Shown piece by piece: positions 12,301 through 19,820 of a stretch of 64,000 nt of DNA. Location of the stretch: the NCBI GenBank assembly GCA_031213475.1, contig JARUPZ010000016.1:4531491-4595490 (forward strand), read 5' to 3'. Every line of letters begins with the position of its first letter. Positions within the stretch are counted from its first letter, which is position 1. Origin of the DNA: Nereocystis luetkeana. Taxonomy: Eukaryota; Sar; Phaeophyceae; Laminariales; Laminariaceae. The position numbers and the translations under genes are program-made. The notes beneath the pieces were generated by a model, which saw nothing but the letters and a program-made list of their open reading frames with translations, was not told where the DNA came from and did not search any database.

Positions 12301-13369
12301 TACAGGCGCTGGGAGTGGAGTTCCTATGATATGGTCAGGAAGTAGCAGCAACAGTATTCAGGGCGGAGGCACAAATAAAAAAAAATACAGCAAAACAAGC
12401 AGAAGCTGCTGTGGCGGCGGCGGCACTTCGTCAAGCAGTAATACTCTTGTCGAGGAACCCTCTCGTTGTCCCTCGCCCTTCGCTTCCTCCACCCCCTCCT
12501 ACCCTCACCCCAAACCTCTCGCCCTCAACCATATCCAAAACACGCCCAAGTTTCCTCGGGTAAAAAGCCTGCCCAAACGCCGAACTGGCCGCGTTCAGCG
12601 GGGGACATCTCCCCCTCCCCACTCCCCGCGCGAAGCACGCAAAAACACCCCCGCACTAAACGAAAAATCATGCTCAGCGCTCATCGGGGAACACCTCCCT
12701 CCGTCTTCCTGCACCCTCCCCGCTTGAAATACGCAAAATACTTCTCGGAAAAAATGAACCCCCGCCAACCCGGGCCCACCCGAGCCAACCCGCAGTCAGC
12801 CCTCAGCTCCCCCAGCCCCGCCCAAGTAATGCAAAATGCCTCTCGGAAAAACCAACACCCGCCCACCTGGGCCCACCCCCGCTCAGCACTCAGCTCTGAG
12901 CGTTTGACCTTTCAGCTCTCATCTCTAAGCTCTCAGCTCTTACTCTCAGCTCATCAGCTCCGAGCTTTTGACTCTCAGCTCTTAGCTATCTTTCTTCAGC
13001 TCTGAGCTCTGGGCTTTCAGCTCTCATCTCTCATCTTCAAGCTCTCAGCTCTAACTCTAGGCTCCGAGCTTTCAACTCTCAGTTCCCAGCTCTTCAGCCC
13101 AAAATCTCACCGGGGAACGATCCGCGGTTCTGCGCAGGGCTTGATCCGACGAACTCCTCGGCATAGCAAGGGTTGCCCTTCTCGCAGAAACAGCACCACC
13201 AGCCCCCCGTGGCTGGATCGACGCGGCAGAAGGGGCTGGGGTAGGCGGAGCAGAAGGTGCACAGGACGGGCTGCCGGGCGATGAGGGGCGGGGGGGGGCG
13301 CAGCTCGGAGAAGGGCGAGAACAGAGCCCCCGTGGGAAGGCCCAGGCTGCCCGCGGCCGTGTCTCCCCC
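2017..13369 (-). CDS. SEC23: SEC23-like COPII coat protein (partial gene, nine exons)
   Basis: SEC23 is the GTPase-activating inner-coat subunit of COPII vesicles at the ER. Minus-strand exons in order: 13111-13369, 11244-11437, 9993-10127, one of four 54-base copies (8872-8925 or 8226-8279), 7889-8088, 6083-6266, 5181-5361, 3303-3483, 2017-2257. Phases agree at every join. Exon 1 gives ALFSPFSEL and the zinc finger VLCTFC...WWCCFC. Exons 2-3 give the trunk beta strand VMVVDGNMREDALADLARS and LVSLVVFTG. Exons 4-6 give FLPIGAG, RCLGAAVEVAL and RLLVCLGG...FGPGAV. Exon 7 gives DVFCGG...TSGYVVIQPSF. Exon 8 gives a beta-sandwich-like CVIDVRASSGVELLHVIG. Exon 9 gives DPRTSLALYF. The last donor (GTACGT at 2016) shows the gene continues left. 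N-terminal exons upstream of 13369 were not found. It carries Gly-, Gln- and Ser-rich insertions and is divergent, so it may be a paralogue of the main SEC23. Confidence 0.8.
2307..2825 (-). repeat. SINE-like family A, near full length, in SEC23-like intron
   Basis: Reverse-complement copy. It begins at the C/G tract with GTACTCATTATCATGCATGG and ends near AACCTGTATATAATAGGG. It lies in the intron between the two last exons of the SEC23-like gene, in the same orientation as the gene. Confidence 0.75.
3480..3560. repeat. G tract and GA-rich microsatellite
   Basis: Runs of G up to about 28 bases mixed with GAGAGAG, just upstream of SEC23-like exon 8. On the transcribed strand this is a C-rich stretch near the acceptor. 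Confidence 0.8.
4010..4315. repeat. Degenerate TACCG/TACCA repeat
   Basis: About 300 bases of imperfect CCGTACCATAC-type units in the intron between exons 7 and 8 of the SEC23-like gene. No coding signal stands out. Confidence 0.7.
4439..4597 (+). mobile_element. LINE 3' end interrupted by a TTAA-flanked MITE
   Basis: The usual LINE terminal block (CGAAAGGAATGCGCGGTCAA, then GGTACGC) is split after AAATGAC by a ~100-base palindromic insert that is flanked by TTAA at 4478-4481 and 4572-4575. The nesting orders the events: LINE first, MITE second. Confidence 0.7.
4478..4575. mobile_element. TTAA-flanked MITE (piggyBac-like ends)
   Basis: Inverted repeats CCCCTTTTAG / CTAAAAGGG, inner arms CAGTCCCATTTTGGGGACA / TGTCCCCAAATCGGGACTG, and TTAA on both sides. 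TTAA targets with CCC-type termini are the hallmark of piggyBac elements (known). Non-autonomous status is inferred from the ~94-base length. Confidence 0.65.
4630..5127 (+). repeat. SINE-like family A, near full length
   Basis: Starts near TTTATAGTTTGGGTTGG and ends with a doubled terminus, ATCGAGTACATC then ATCGAGTACACC, before a C-rich tract. It sits just downstream of SEC23-like exon 7, antisense to the gene. The preceding bases contain the palindrome ACCAGGTACCTGGT. Confidence 0.75.
5428..5448 (-). repeat. Family A terminal scrap
   Basis: Only GTACTCATGTCATGCACGG remains next to a G tract. It is probably a severely 5'-truncated insertion. Confidence 0.5.
5490..5577. repeat. 10-base tandem repeat (AGCTCACGCC)n
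   Basis: About nine near-perfect units of AGCTCACGCC in the intron between SEC23-like exons 6 and 7. Confidence 0.85.
6300..6362 (-). repeat. Family A 3' fragment
   Basis: CTCATGTCATGCATGGCC followed by the reversed 3' block, truncated at a ~30-base G tract. It lies just upstream of SEC23-like exon 6. Confidence 0.6.
6531..6707 (+). repeat. Family A 5' fragment
   Basis: Carries the 5' third (TATATAGGTTGGGTTAGC to GCTTCGCACA) and then stops at a C tract. It is followed at once by a second, complete copy, giving a tandem 5'-end duplication. Confidence 0.7.
6729..7262 (+). repeat. SINE-like family A, full-length reference copy
   Basis: The cleanest complete copy. It has the TATATAGGTTGGGTTAGC start, T-rich insert, CATGCAAGTCCGCCTC-like middle, GGGATGCGAGGGTCTATG 3' block and double GAGTACA terminus. 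No long frame is conserved between copies, so I treat it as non-coding. Confidence 0.75.
7268..7370 (+). repeat. Family A 3' fragment
   Basis: Begins at TGGTCGGTGAAATCCCGACG and ends at GATGAAATGAGCAC plus C-rich sequence, directly behind the full-length copy. Confidence 0.65.
7473..7876. repeat. ~21-base minisatellite (TACCGCACTGTAGAGGCATGC)
   Basis: About 19 imperfect head-to-tail copies of a 21-base unit with no spacers. It lies in the intron immediately 3' of SEC23-like exon 5; the exon's donor is at 7888. Confidence 0.85.
8226..8925 (-). other. Four tandem copies of SEC23-like exon 4
   Basis: Copies in transcript order: 8872-8925, 8528-8581, 8360-8414, 8226-8279. Each starts right after an AG with GGGG, and ends at GCACG or GACG followed by a GT donor (GTACGT, GTATGT, GTGAAT, GTACGT). 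Two are exactly 18 codons in phase 0/0: GEKDHFLPVRAGREALCT and GENHRFLPIGAGRKALCT. The third copy has the same length but an in-frame TAG. The 8360-8414 copy (HFLPVRTGKEAVCT) has one extra G at its 5' edge. In SEC23 this position holds the FLxPV segment after the YVFRG-type strand. A family A repeat sits between the first and second copies. Confidence 0.75.
8615..8762 (+). repeat. Family A 3' half
   Basis: CTTCGCGCTTGGTGCAAGC to a double GAGTACA terminus, bounded on both sides by C tracts. It is inserted between two copies of the duplicated SEC23-like exon, antisense to the gene. Confidence 0.7.
10371..10460 (-). other. tRNA-like sequence, probably a decayed tRNA or tRNA-derived repeat
   Basis: On the minus strand there is a D-arm-like GGTGGTTCAAGTGGTTAACC, then a perfect T-arm CTGGG-TTCGAGC-CCCAG. 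The acceptor arms pair only in part, and I cannot place a standard seven-base anticodon loop. A functional tRNA is therefore unlikely. It lies in the intron between SEC23-like exons 2 and 3. Confidence 0.4.
10655..10870. repeat. (GATCC)n pentanucleotide array
   Basis: A perfect core of about 13 units near 10727-10790, decaying outward. A second patch is at 11035-11205. The two patches flank the partial copy of SEC23-like exon 2. Confidence 0.85.
10914..10992 (-). other. Partial copy of SEC23-like exon 2 with its splice donor
   Basis: The minus strand reads VMVVDGSMRGNPFADLARS followed by RDK and GTGATT, matching the 3' end of exon 2 (VMVVDGNMREDALADLARS, VDK, GTGATT) about 325 bases upstream. 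Frame and donor are kept. The 5' part of the exon is absent, but TTGTTGAG just before it could act as an acceptor. Confidence 0.7.
11481..11590. mobile_element. TA-flanked MITE, GGGGGACC family
   Basis: Inverted ends GCGGGGGACCACAGTAAATA / ACTATGGTCCGCCGTAA around an AT-rich core (ACATATATATTTAGC). It lies just upstream of SEC23-like exon 2 in the gene's direction. Confidence 0.65.
11960..12195. mobile_element. Family B MITE-like repeat, copy 1
   Basis: A ~236-base unit with ends TTCTACCACAGAGGTTCACC and CTACCTCTATCGTAGAA, and a conserved middle CATTCCGACGATTTTGGG. A second diverged copy is at 45306-45547. No coding potential seen. Confidence 0.65.
12895..13095. repeat. Degenerate CTCAGCTCTGAGC repeat
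   Basis: About 200 bases of TCAGCTCTGAGCTCT-type units, locally palindromic, ending beside the donor of SEC23-like exon 1. Confidence 0.75.
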
Positions 13370-13465
13370 CTGTTGTTGTTCGTAGAGAGCGCGGAGGCGT
13401 TTCGAAGAAGGGATATTTCATTAAACTGATTGTATTTACTGCCACTACACCATGAATACGTTAAT

Positions 13466-13567
13466 GCAGTAAGCGCAGCTCGGGGAAGGGCGAGAACAGC
13501 GCCCCCGTAGCCCAGACTGCCTGTCGCCGTGCCCCCCCCCCCTTATTTTTCGTATAGAGCACAGAGG
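13466..13567 (-). other. Partial copy of the 5' part of SEC23-like exon 1
   Basis: About 100 bases align with 13285-13392 (shared GCGCAGCTCGG, AAGGGCGAGAACAG, AGAGGCGTTTCGA), with small indels and a C tract that break the frame. It lies just upstream of the real exon. The zinc-finger part is not included. Confidence 0.65.
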
Positions 13568-13599
13568 CGTTTCGACAGGGGAGGGGATGGGGGGGTTCT

Positions 13600-14600
13600 T
13601 GCATGGTACACAATAGTCAGGGGGGAAGGGGGGGATTCTTGGAGGAAACTACGAGAGTAGAGTCAGATAGTACGACCCTTGCTCCTTCGTATACATAGCG
13701 GATGTGTCCCCTCATTACCGTCTGACTCGTAGAGAGCGACAGCAGGTCAGAATAACTCAGCTTCGTAAGTGTGGTCGATCCGTCGGTCGCTGGTGGTCAT
13801 CGTATTCCATGTTTGACAATTATTTGCGTACTTGCAACTCGGCCTGCTGTCTGTTCTCGTACTTTGTGCACTACCATGGGGCGACGAGTCAGGGAATCTG
13901 CTGAACGCGCCATCCACCGCGCTTCTATCTATCCCCCCGCTCCTTAATGTGTCCTCCGTGCGTATGCGTCCTTTCACTGTTAGAAACATCAGCTCCTATC
14001 ATCGTGATGCCGCTGCACCACGATACACCAACCACCGGCGTTAACGTAACAACGCGCAACAACGCTTTCGGGATCTGAGATGGAAAAAAGGAAAGAGTGA
14101 CCCAGAATAAAAACAACAGCTACTACTGTATACCGTACACCAGGTATACAGCAGGATCCGGGTGCATGAAACAGCTAGGTCTGCTGGGTTTCGTGTGCTC
14201 CAAATGGAATGCAAATACTAGTATTAATAGTGTGTTACTTTACCGCTGTTAAGGTTTGACACCTGGGTGCAAATATAAGGTCCGACTGGTGTTCATGTTG
14301 GTGTATAAACGACCCCTATATTTCCGGCCAGAGTGGTGCCGTTATCATCAGAACTGTGAGTCGGCGCGCTCAAGTCATCAACTATTAATAGTTATTACGT
14401 GTAGTCGGATCAATAATTACCTGGTACCAGGTACGTATTGATAGTCGTTTTCAGTTTTCAGGAGGTGTCGACCAGGAGGTGCCGACTATGTATCGAACTT
14501 ATTGAGTTTCCATACCTGTAGGAAGGATAATTGAATGCGGGATACGAGACATTCTTCTTTTTTTTTTGGCGGGGCAGCCTAGGCCGGGGAGAGCTGTTTC
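13600..14600. other. Non-coding stretch, nothing recognised
   Basis: Several open stretches of 60-80 codons exist on both strands, but none resembles a protein family or has paired splice sites. N-terminal SEC23-like exons would be expected somewhere upstream of 13.4 kb; I could not identify them. Confidence 0.5.
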
Positions 14601-14619
14601 GGCTCGCTTCGTTCGCTTG

Positions 14620-14706
14620 ACTCAACCCAGTCCCGTTTTGGGAACACACATACATGGAATGTGAGTGATTTGTCCCAAAAACGGGACTGCAGTCCTAAAA
14701 GGGTTT
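14620..14706. mobile_element. TTAA-type MITE, left end damaged
   Basis: Inner arms CAGTCCCGTTTTGGGAACA / TGTCCCAAAAACGGGACTG and a right end CTAAAAGGG. The left CCCTTTTAG arm is largely deleted. Confidence 0.6.
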
Positions 14707-14817
14707 TCGAGTAAGCAAATATGCTGGCCATCAGCTGACTTCGCCAATCGACTCGCCGACTAAAGTCAGTAAGTTGGCTAACGGCACTCCTACCGGTTAG
14801 ATATTACCATGGTAGTC

Positions 14818-14933
14818 GTTAACCCTTTCACGACTGCAGTCACATTTTGGGGACAGACTACTTGGATTTTTGAGTGGTTCCTCCCCAAAACAGGACTGCA
14901 GTTTTGTCCTATTAAATAAAAGGCTTAAAAAAT
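14818..14933. mobile_element. TTAA-type MITE
   Basis: Left end GTTAACCCTTTCACGACTGC. The right end is altered by an insertion-like TTTTGTCCTATTAAATAAAA. The inner arms CATTTTGGGGACA / TCCCCAAAACAGGAC pair. Confidence 0.55.
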
Positions 14934-15029
14934 CCTGACGACTCGTAGCTTTCAAACCAATACCGAGAGCACTCGTGTTATAATATAGATGCCTGATAAT
15001 ACCGCACAGCTTGTACAATGGTTTTGATC

Positions 15030-15123
15030 GCTCAACCCTTTTAGGACGGCAGTCCCGTTCTGGGGACAATTTACATACAGTTTGAGCGATTTGTCCCCAA
15101 ACAGGACTGCAGTACTAAAAGGG
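15030..15123. mobile_element. TTAA-type MITE
   Basis: CAACCCTTTTAGGACGGCAG pairs with CTGCAGTACTAAAAGGG. The flanking TTAA is degenerate. Confidence 0.6.
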
Positions 15124-15533
15124 ATATAACCTTGATCCCGTTGTAACGGTTTTACCGGGAATGCTGCTAGGTACACCTGACGTACGACTGCTGTACTGCT
15201 GCTCCATCCTATCATGGGTACAGGGGAAGGGGGGGCTGCTGGAGGCGTTGACCTTGATACTGCTGTAATACATGCCACAATACCAGTCACTCGAAGCAGT
15301 ACGTACAGCAGAAGGTACCAGGTACCTGGTATCGGCTAGTCTCGCAGCAGCAGGGAGGGATACGTCGATCGATATTGGCGAAAAGGACCTGCGGAAAGAG
15401 AAGGGTTCTCAACTCGGATAGCTAATGATCTATCTGATCTGTCTACAGATATATCTAGATCCTCAGCTGCCGTTGTGAGAGGTTGTGCAGGATCTGTGCA
15501 GCAGTACAGGTCCGACCCAGGAAACATGTGCTA

Positions 15534-15646
15534 TTATCCCTTTTAGAACTCCAGTTCCGTTTTGGGGACAAGCCACTCAAATTATAAGTAATTTGTCTCC
15601 AATTGTCCCCAAAACGAGGCTGCAGTACTATTACTAAAAGGGTTAA
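15534..15646. mobile_element. TTAA-type MITE
   Basis: TTATCCCTTTTAGAACTCCAG at the left and CTATTACTAAAAGGGTTA at the right. A partial internal duplication of the TTTGTCTCCAATTGTCCCC arm is present. Confidence 0.6.
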
Positions 15647-16689
15647 TAAACCATGCAGAATATACGGTTCCCACCCGGCATCATGGGCAGTAGACAGACG
15701 ATGCAGACTAGGGATATCTATCTGCATTGAAATATCTACAGCAGCACATCATCAAGTGGGAACCGACGACCTGTCCGAGGCGTGGAAGGGTCGGGGTGCA
15801 ATAACGCCTCCTTCCACAAGCATCTCTACTGGTGTACTCGTCGGATTGCCCTTTAGGATGGCGCTAAGGGCCCATCTTAACGGGGAACGCTATATGGGAG
15901 TAAAAATTTGATTTCAATGAATTTTAATTTAATTTCGAAAAAAAACGTGTTTGTGTCCTATCATGGAACAGCGTACAATTTGTCAATCAAAAAAGAATTC
16001 GGAAAAAACGCACCGCGTCACACAACGCCCAGCCGACGAACAACGACGCGCGTAGACGAGAGCGAAGGTTTGCGCTGCCGCGTGCGCGCCGCCGCCAACC
16101 TCTTTTTCTTTTTGGTCGCGCAGGATAGGAAGCTACCACTCTCAGGGTGTCTTGGGTGGGCGGAGGGAGCCCTCAAGCGCCACGTGCGGAACAGCAGCGG
16201 TGATGCAGCTATCGAGGTCTCGAGCGTATCCTCCGTTTTTTTGCTCGGTTGCTCGGGTTTCGTGATTGTTGGCCGATCGAGCAGGCCGAAAAATTGGGAT
16301 TGCGGCCGCCATGATTACTTTTGAGGCGCCACCGCCGGGGTACGATCTTCTATGGTCTGTGGGCGTGGGCGCGGCTATTGATCCGGTCACCTCGCGTTGA
16401 GGTTCGCGTTTTATCGCCTCGATCGTGGTCACCGAAGTGGACAAGAATCGCCCCAGACTCCACCGAAGGTGTTGACCCACAATGAACATGCTACGTCAAG
16501 ACCGAGGAACTCCCAAATTCCAAATTGGAATTCGAAAAATCACACGAAAAAAGTCCCAAAAGACTTTTCACTCAAATTCGATTTTTCTAATTCGCCTGCT
16601 TGGTCGTTCACTCTTCGGCCAATCAGATGCAAATTTAATTTTAAAAAAAACGAAAAATCAAATTGAAAAAAACAAAACAAAAAACCCCC

Positions 16690-17525
16690 CGTTAATACCT
16701 ATGCCAATGGTACAGCGAAGTTCAAAAGTATTTTTTTAATATATGGCTTTAGAAAAACAGCCGAAAATCTTCTCGTACCGCCGCTGTGGGAAAAAAAAGA
16801 AAAAAGTTTGATTTTTTACTTTTTCCCCCCCAACGGCTGCAGGCGGCGCAATTTGTTTTTCTGGTTGCAAATTGTCAACACGGTGATAGAAACCAGCTCG
16901 TGCGACGATCGACGCTCGATCTCGACAGAGACTCTGCCCACGGCCAACCCGCTCGGGATCTGGCAAAGCCAACGAATATAGATGACGGCCTCGAAGATAC
17001 CAGGTGGACCCATGGTCTAGGGGGCGAGAGCTTGCCGGCGGCGTCCTACGGTATCCTCCCAAACCTGAAAAAAAGTCTATTTTTTGCCATTCGAGACGGA
17101 TGGAGAAGTTTTGTCTTCTGTTTTGAGCAAACCAGCGGCCGAATGTTTTTTATCACACGCTTGGTCAGCTCCCGCCACATGACACCGGCCATGGTGTGAA
17201 GACATTGACCCTAGTGTGGGTGGGAGCCCCTAACGAGCGCACTCCGTTCAGAATACATGACGCAATCGTTGGTTTTGTTGATCGATGTCTGTCGAGGACT
17301 CGGCATCTCGCCGCTTCGAACCAAAGATCGGCCTGAGTTTTTCTCAAGCCGATGTTGAGCCAACATCGGCCCCAGATTTGCTTTTTCCGGGCTTTTCCAA
17401 AAGTTAAGGATTTTTTTTTTTTTTTCAGGTGGCCCATAGGAAGCGTGTTCTGAATTTTTTTGGCGGGTATCTTCGAAATTCAAACTTTTTATTGAAACTT
17501 CGCTGTACCATTGGCATAGGTCTAA
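16690..17525. repeat. Long-range inverted repeat, foldback-like unit
   Basis: CCTATGCCAATGGTACAGCG at about 16697 is repeated in inverse orientation at about 17500 (CGCTGTACCATTGGCATAGG), with homology running ~30 bases. The ~800 bases between contain open stretches on the minus strand (for example 16816-17013, FEAVIYIRWLCQIPSGL) that I do not recognise. It could be a small DNA transposon or an inverted duplication. Confidence 0.5.
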
Positions 17526-17658
17526 TAAGATGGGCCCTAACGTCGGGCACATCAGCCACCCGCCACCATTCTTGAAGGCCCATGCATATATATGTATCTC
17601 CAGTATGCCGTTGTAATATCGTACCTGGTACGAATTAGCTGGTACCTGGTACCTGGTA

Positions 17659-17868
17659 TGTGTTTACCTTCACTTGTTGTCTTCACATTGAATCGTCCTT
17701 TCTACCCAGCTTCATCAGTACACCCAGTGTCCGTCCTGATTCCCCATCCTAGAGAGATACTTGCTGATTCTGTGGTCAGACCAAAAACTAAAAATAAATC
17801 GCAAATTCAAGTGCCAAAGCAAGTGAAATGCCAGCGTACCGGGTACGAGAACACAACAACACAAGCAA
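17659..17868 (+). repeat. Family C repeat, copy 1
   Basis: About 205 bases (TCGTCCTTTCTACCCAGCTT to GTACGAGAACACAACAAC) that recur inverted at 33535-33738 with scattered differences and one internal replacement. Confidence 0.75.
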
Positions 17869-18293
17869 GGCCGGAGAAATCACTGCAGTCATACAAAACA
17901 CTCTTATTATCGTATTAATAGTAGGGAGGTATACGTAGACGAGTTTTCTCAGTTTGTCACGCAGGGAGGGTCTTGAGTCTCGAGTACCGAGTTTTGAGGG
18001 GCTTTTTCGTGGGCTCTCGAACACTCAAACAAACAGGACGGCACACGAAATTTTATACCGGTATATCAGAGTCGTAATATTAATGCTGCTGTAGTCGTTT
18101 GCTGCTGTAGCATACTCGTACGTACCGGTAGCTGTTGTGATATACCCTCTGGTATCAAAACAAGGATGTTGTTGGGATTGAGAATGCATCGCAGCAACAC
18201 GTGGGAATGCATCGCAGTAACACGTATGCTGGGCTGGCGAGTGACCGGATAGGCCTGGCACAGCTAGGCGTGCGAGTGATAACGTTGCAAGCA

Positions 18294-18605
18294 CTACTGA
18301 TGTTGCCGGTAGCTCGCGCCGCACAGCATGGGATGGAGGTGCGCAGTGGGAAGTGGGCAGTGAGCAGTGAGCGAGCATTGACAGCATTCGAGGCAGAACA
18401 AAAAAAAAGTGGTCTTCACCTCGAGAAGAGAATACGAAGAAAACCTCAGCGGCGGAGGAGGAGGAGGTGGAGTAGGCATCTCGTCCCCGGCCCTATGATC
18501 CAGGCCGTCGCCCATTCCCTCTTGCTGAAGAGCCATCGGAGGCATCATTATTGGTTTGATGAGCAGCAATGCAGCAGCAGTGCAGCAGAGGCACCTTGGA
18601 GGCAC
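18294..18605 (-). other. Possible minus-strand exon, unrecognised
   Basis: A Met/Pro-rich open stretch (IMMPPMALQQEGMGDG, then PTPPPPPPPLRFSSYSLLE) is followed by GAG|GTGAAG, a plausible donor at about 18422. It could be an N-terminal exon of the downstream minus-strand gene or chance. No family is recognised. Confidence 0.25.
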
Positions 18606-18689
18606 AGAGAAAATGGTGGCGTTTAGTAGGGGCTGATATAGTATGCACCCCTAGGAAAACGCTAATGGAATATAATAAAAACCTTTTCA

Positions 18690-18694
18690 ATTAT
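18690..18694. repeat. Target-site duplication, left (ATTAT)
   Basis: ATTAT precedes the left LTR and recurs after the right LTR at 29438-29442, marking the retrotransposon insertion. Confidence 0.75.
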
Positions 18695-19310
18695 TTAAAG
18701 GAAAGCCTTTTCTCTCTCTCTGATCAACAGCAGAATGCTCTGTGCTGATAGGCTCGATGTATCAATGCAGTGACTCAATTCAAGGATAGTATTTTCTCGT
18801 GTATTATCGTCCAAGGTTGCAGCTGGTGGCTTGGAGAAACGTGTACTGACAGAGGTGGGGCCTGGGTGCGCCGCTCCCTCGTCCTGTTGCCTCCAACTGC
18901 TCTGGCCAGGCTCTTCCAATTGCAAATTGCCGACAGCTAAGCGTGCCGTGCATCCCAACGGAAAGCGTCGCTCTCAACTCTCAAGGCTATTATCAACACA
19001 CTCCATACTTCAAAGCTATCTACTTTCTTGTACCCCATCTTCAATTCTCAGCTCACTTTCTCGTATATCTCCTTATGCACTGCTGCTGATTGGCTAATTT
19101 CTGCACTTATTCTTTCAATTCAAATATTTTGCATTCTCAAATTCAATTCTGGCATTCTCACATTCGAATCTGACATTCTCTCATTCAATTCTCCAAAATG
19201 CTTCCTAAACAAGCATTTTCGGTTCTCAAGAAAACTTCCATCTCCACTCTCAATCCTTACCAACTCAATCTGTCCATACAAATTCCAACTGAAACTCCAA
19301 TCTCACCACA
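18695..19310 (-). repeat. 3' LTR (616 bases)
   Basis: Identical in length and, where compared, in sequence to 28822-29437. Read on the minus strand it starts TGTGGTGAGATTGG and ends CTTTCCTTTAA, so the 3' end is not the usual CA. Confidence 0.93.
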
Positions 19311-19324
19311 TTTGCCCCCCCAAG
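19311..19324 (-). promoter_or_regulatory. Polypurine tract
   Basis: On the minus strand ACTTGGGGGGGCAAA abuts the TGTGG start of the 3' LTR, the position where plus-strand synthesis is primed in LTR elements. Confidence 0.75.
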
Positions 19325-19820
19325 TTCATTGTCATCTTTTCGCAACAAAGTCACAATGAAATAACACCACCCTAGTTTGAGATTGCTACTGAAATAACAG
19401 TACATTGCATTAAAACTAACATACTAAAACGTTATCTCTCAGAGCTCTTTCCTAAACTTAACCAAAAATCTTTCCACCCAAATCTTTCCACTAATCGACC
19501 TGTATTCAACCATTTTGCAATGTTATGAAGTCTGGTCTGTTGTAATCCCTTTGACCTGTCCGAAGACTGCAGATCGGTCCTAAAATTAACCACCTTCCCC
19601 CATTATGTCATACTGATTATAAACAACTGATTTCTCTCATTCACTATGTAAGACACTCTACACAACCATTCAATCATAGTACTCCGAATCAGCAATTCTA
19701 ACCATACAGACATTCTCTTAACCGCCCACTCCCTGTCCCAGTTTCTGCTACTAATGCATGTATACGTCCCAGATGATTAATTTCCACCATTCCCCCTCAT
19801 CTGCCCGTTCTCATGTTATC

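Noticed and set aside
13600..18600. Possible viral or defence island between the SEC23-like gene and the retrotransposon
   Set aside because: Only MITEs, palindromic words and short open stretches are visible. No enzyme motifs or clustered genes support it.
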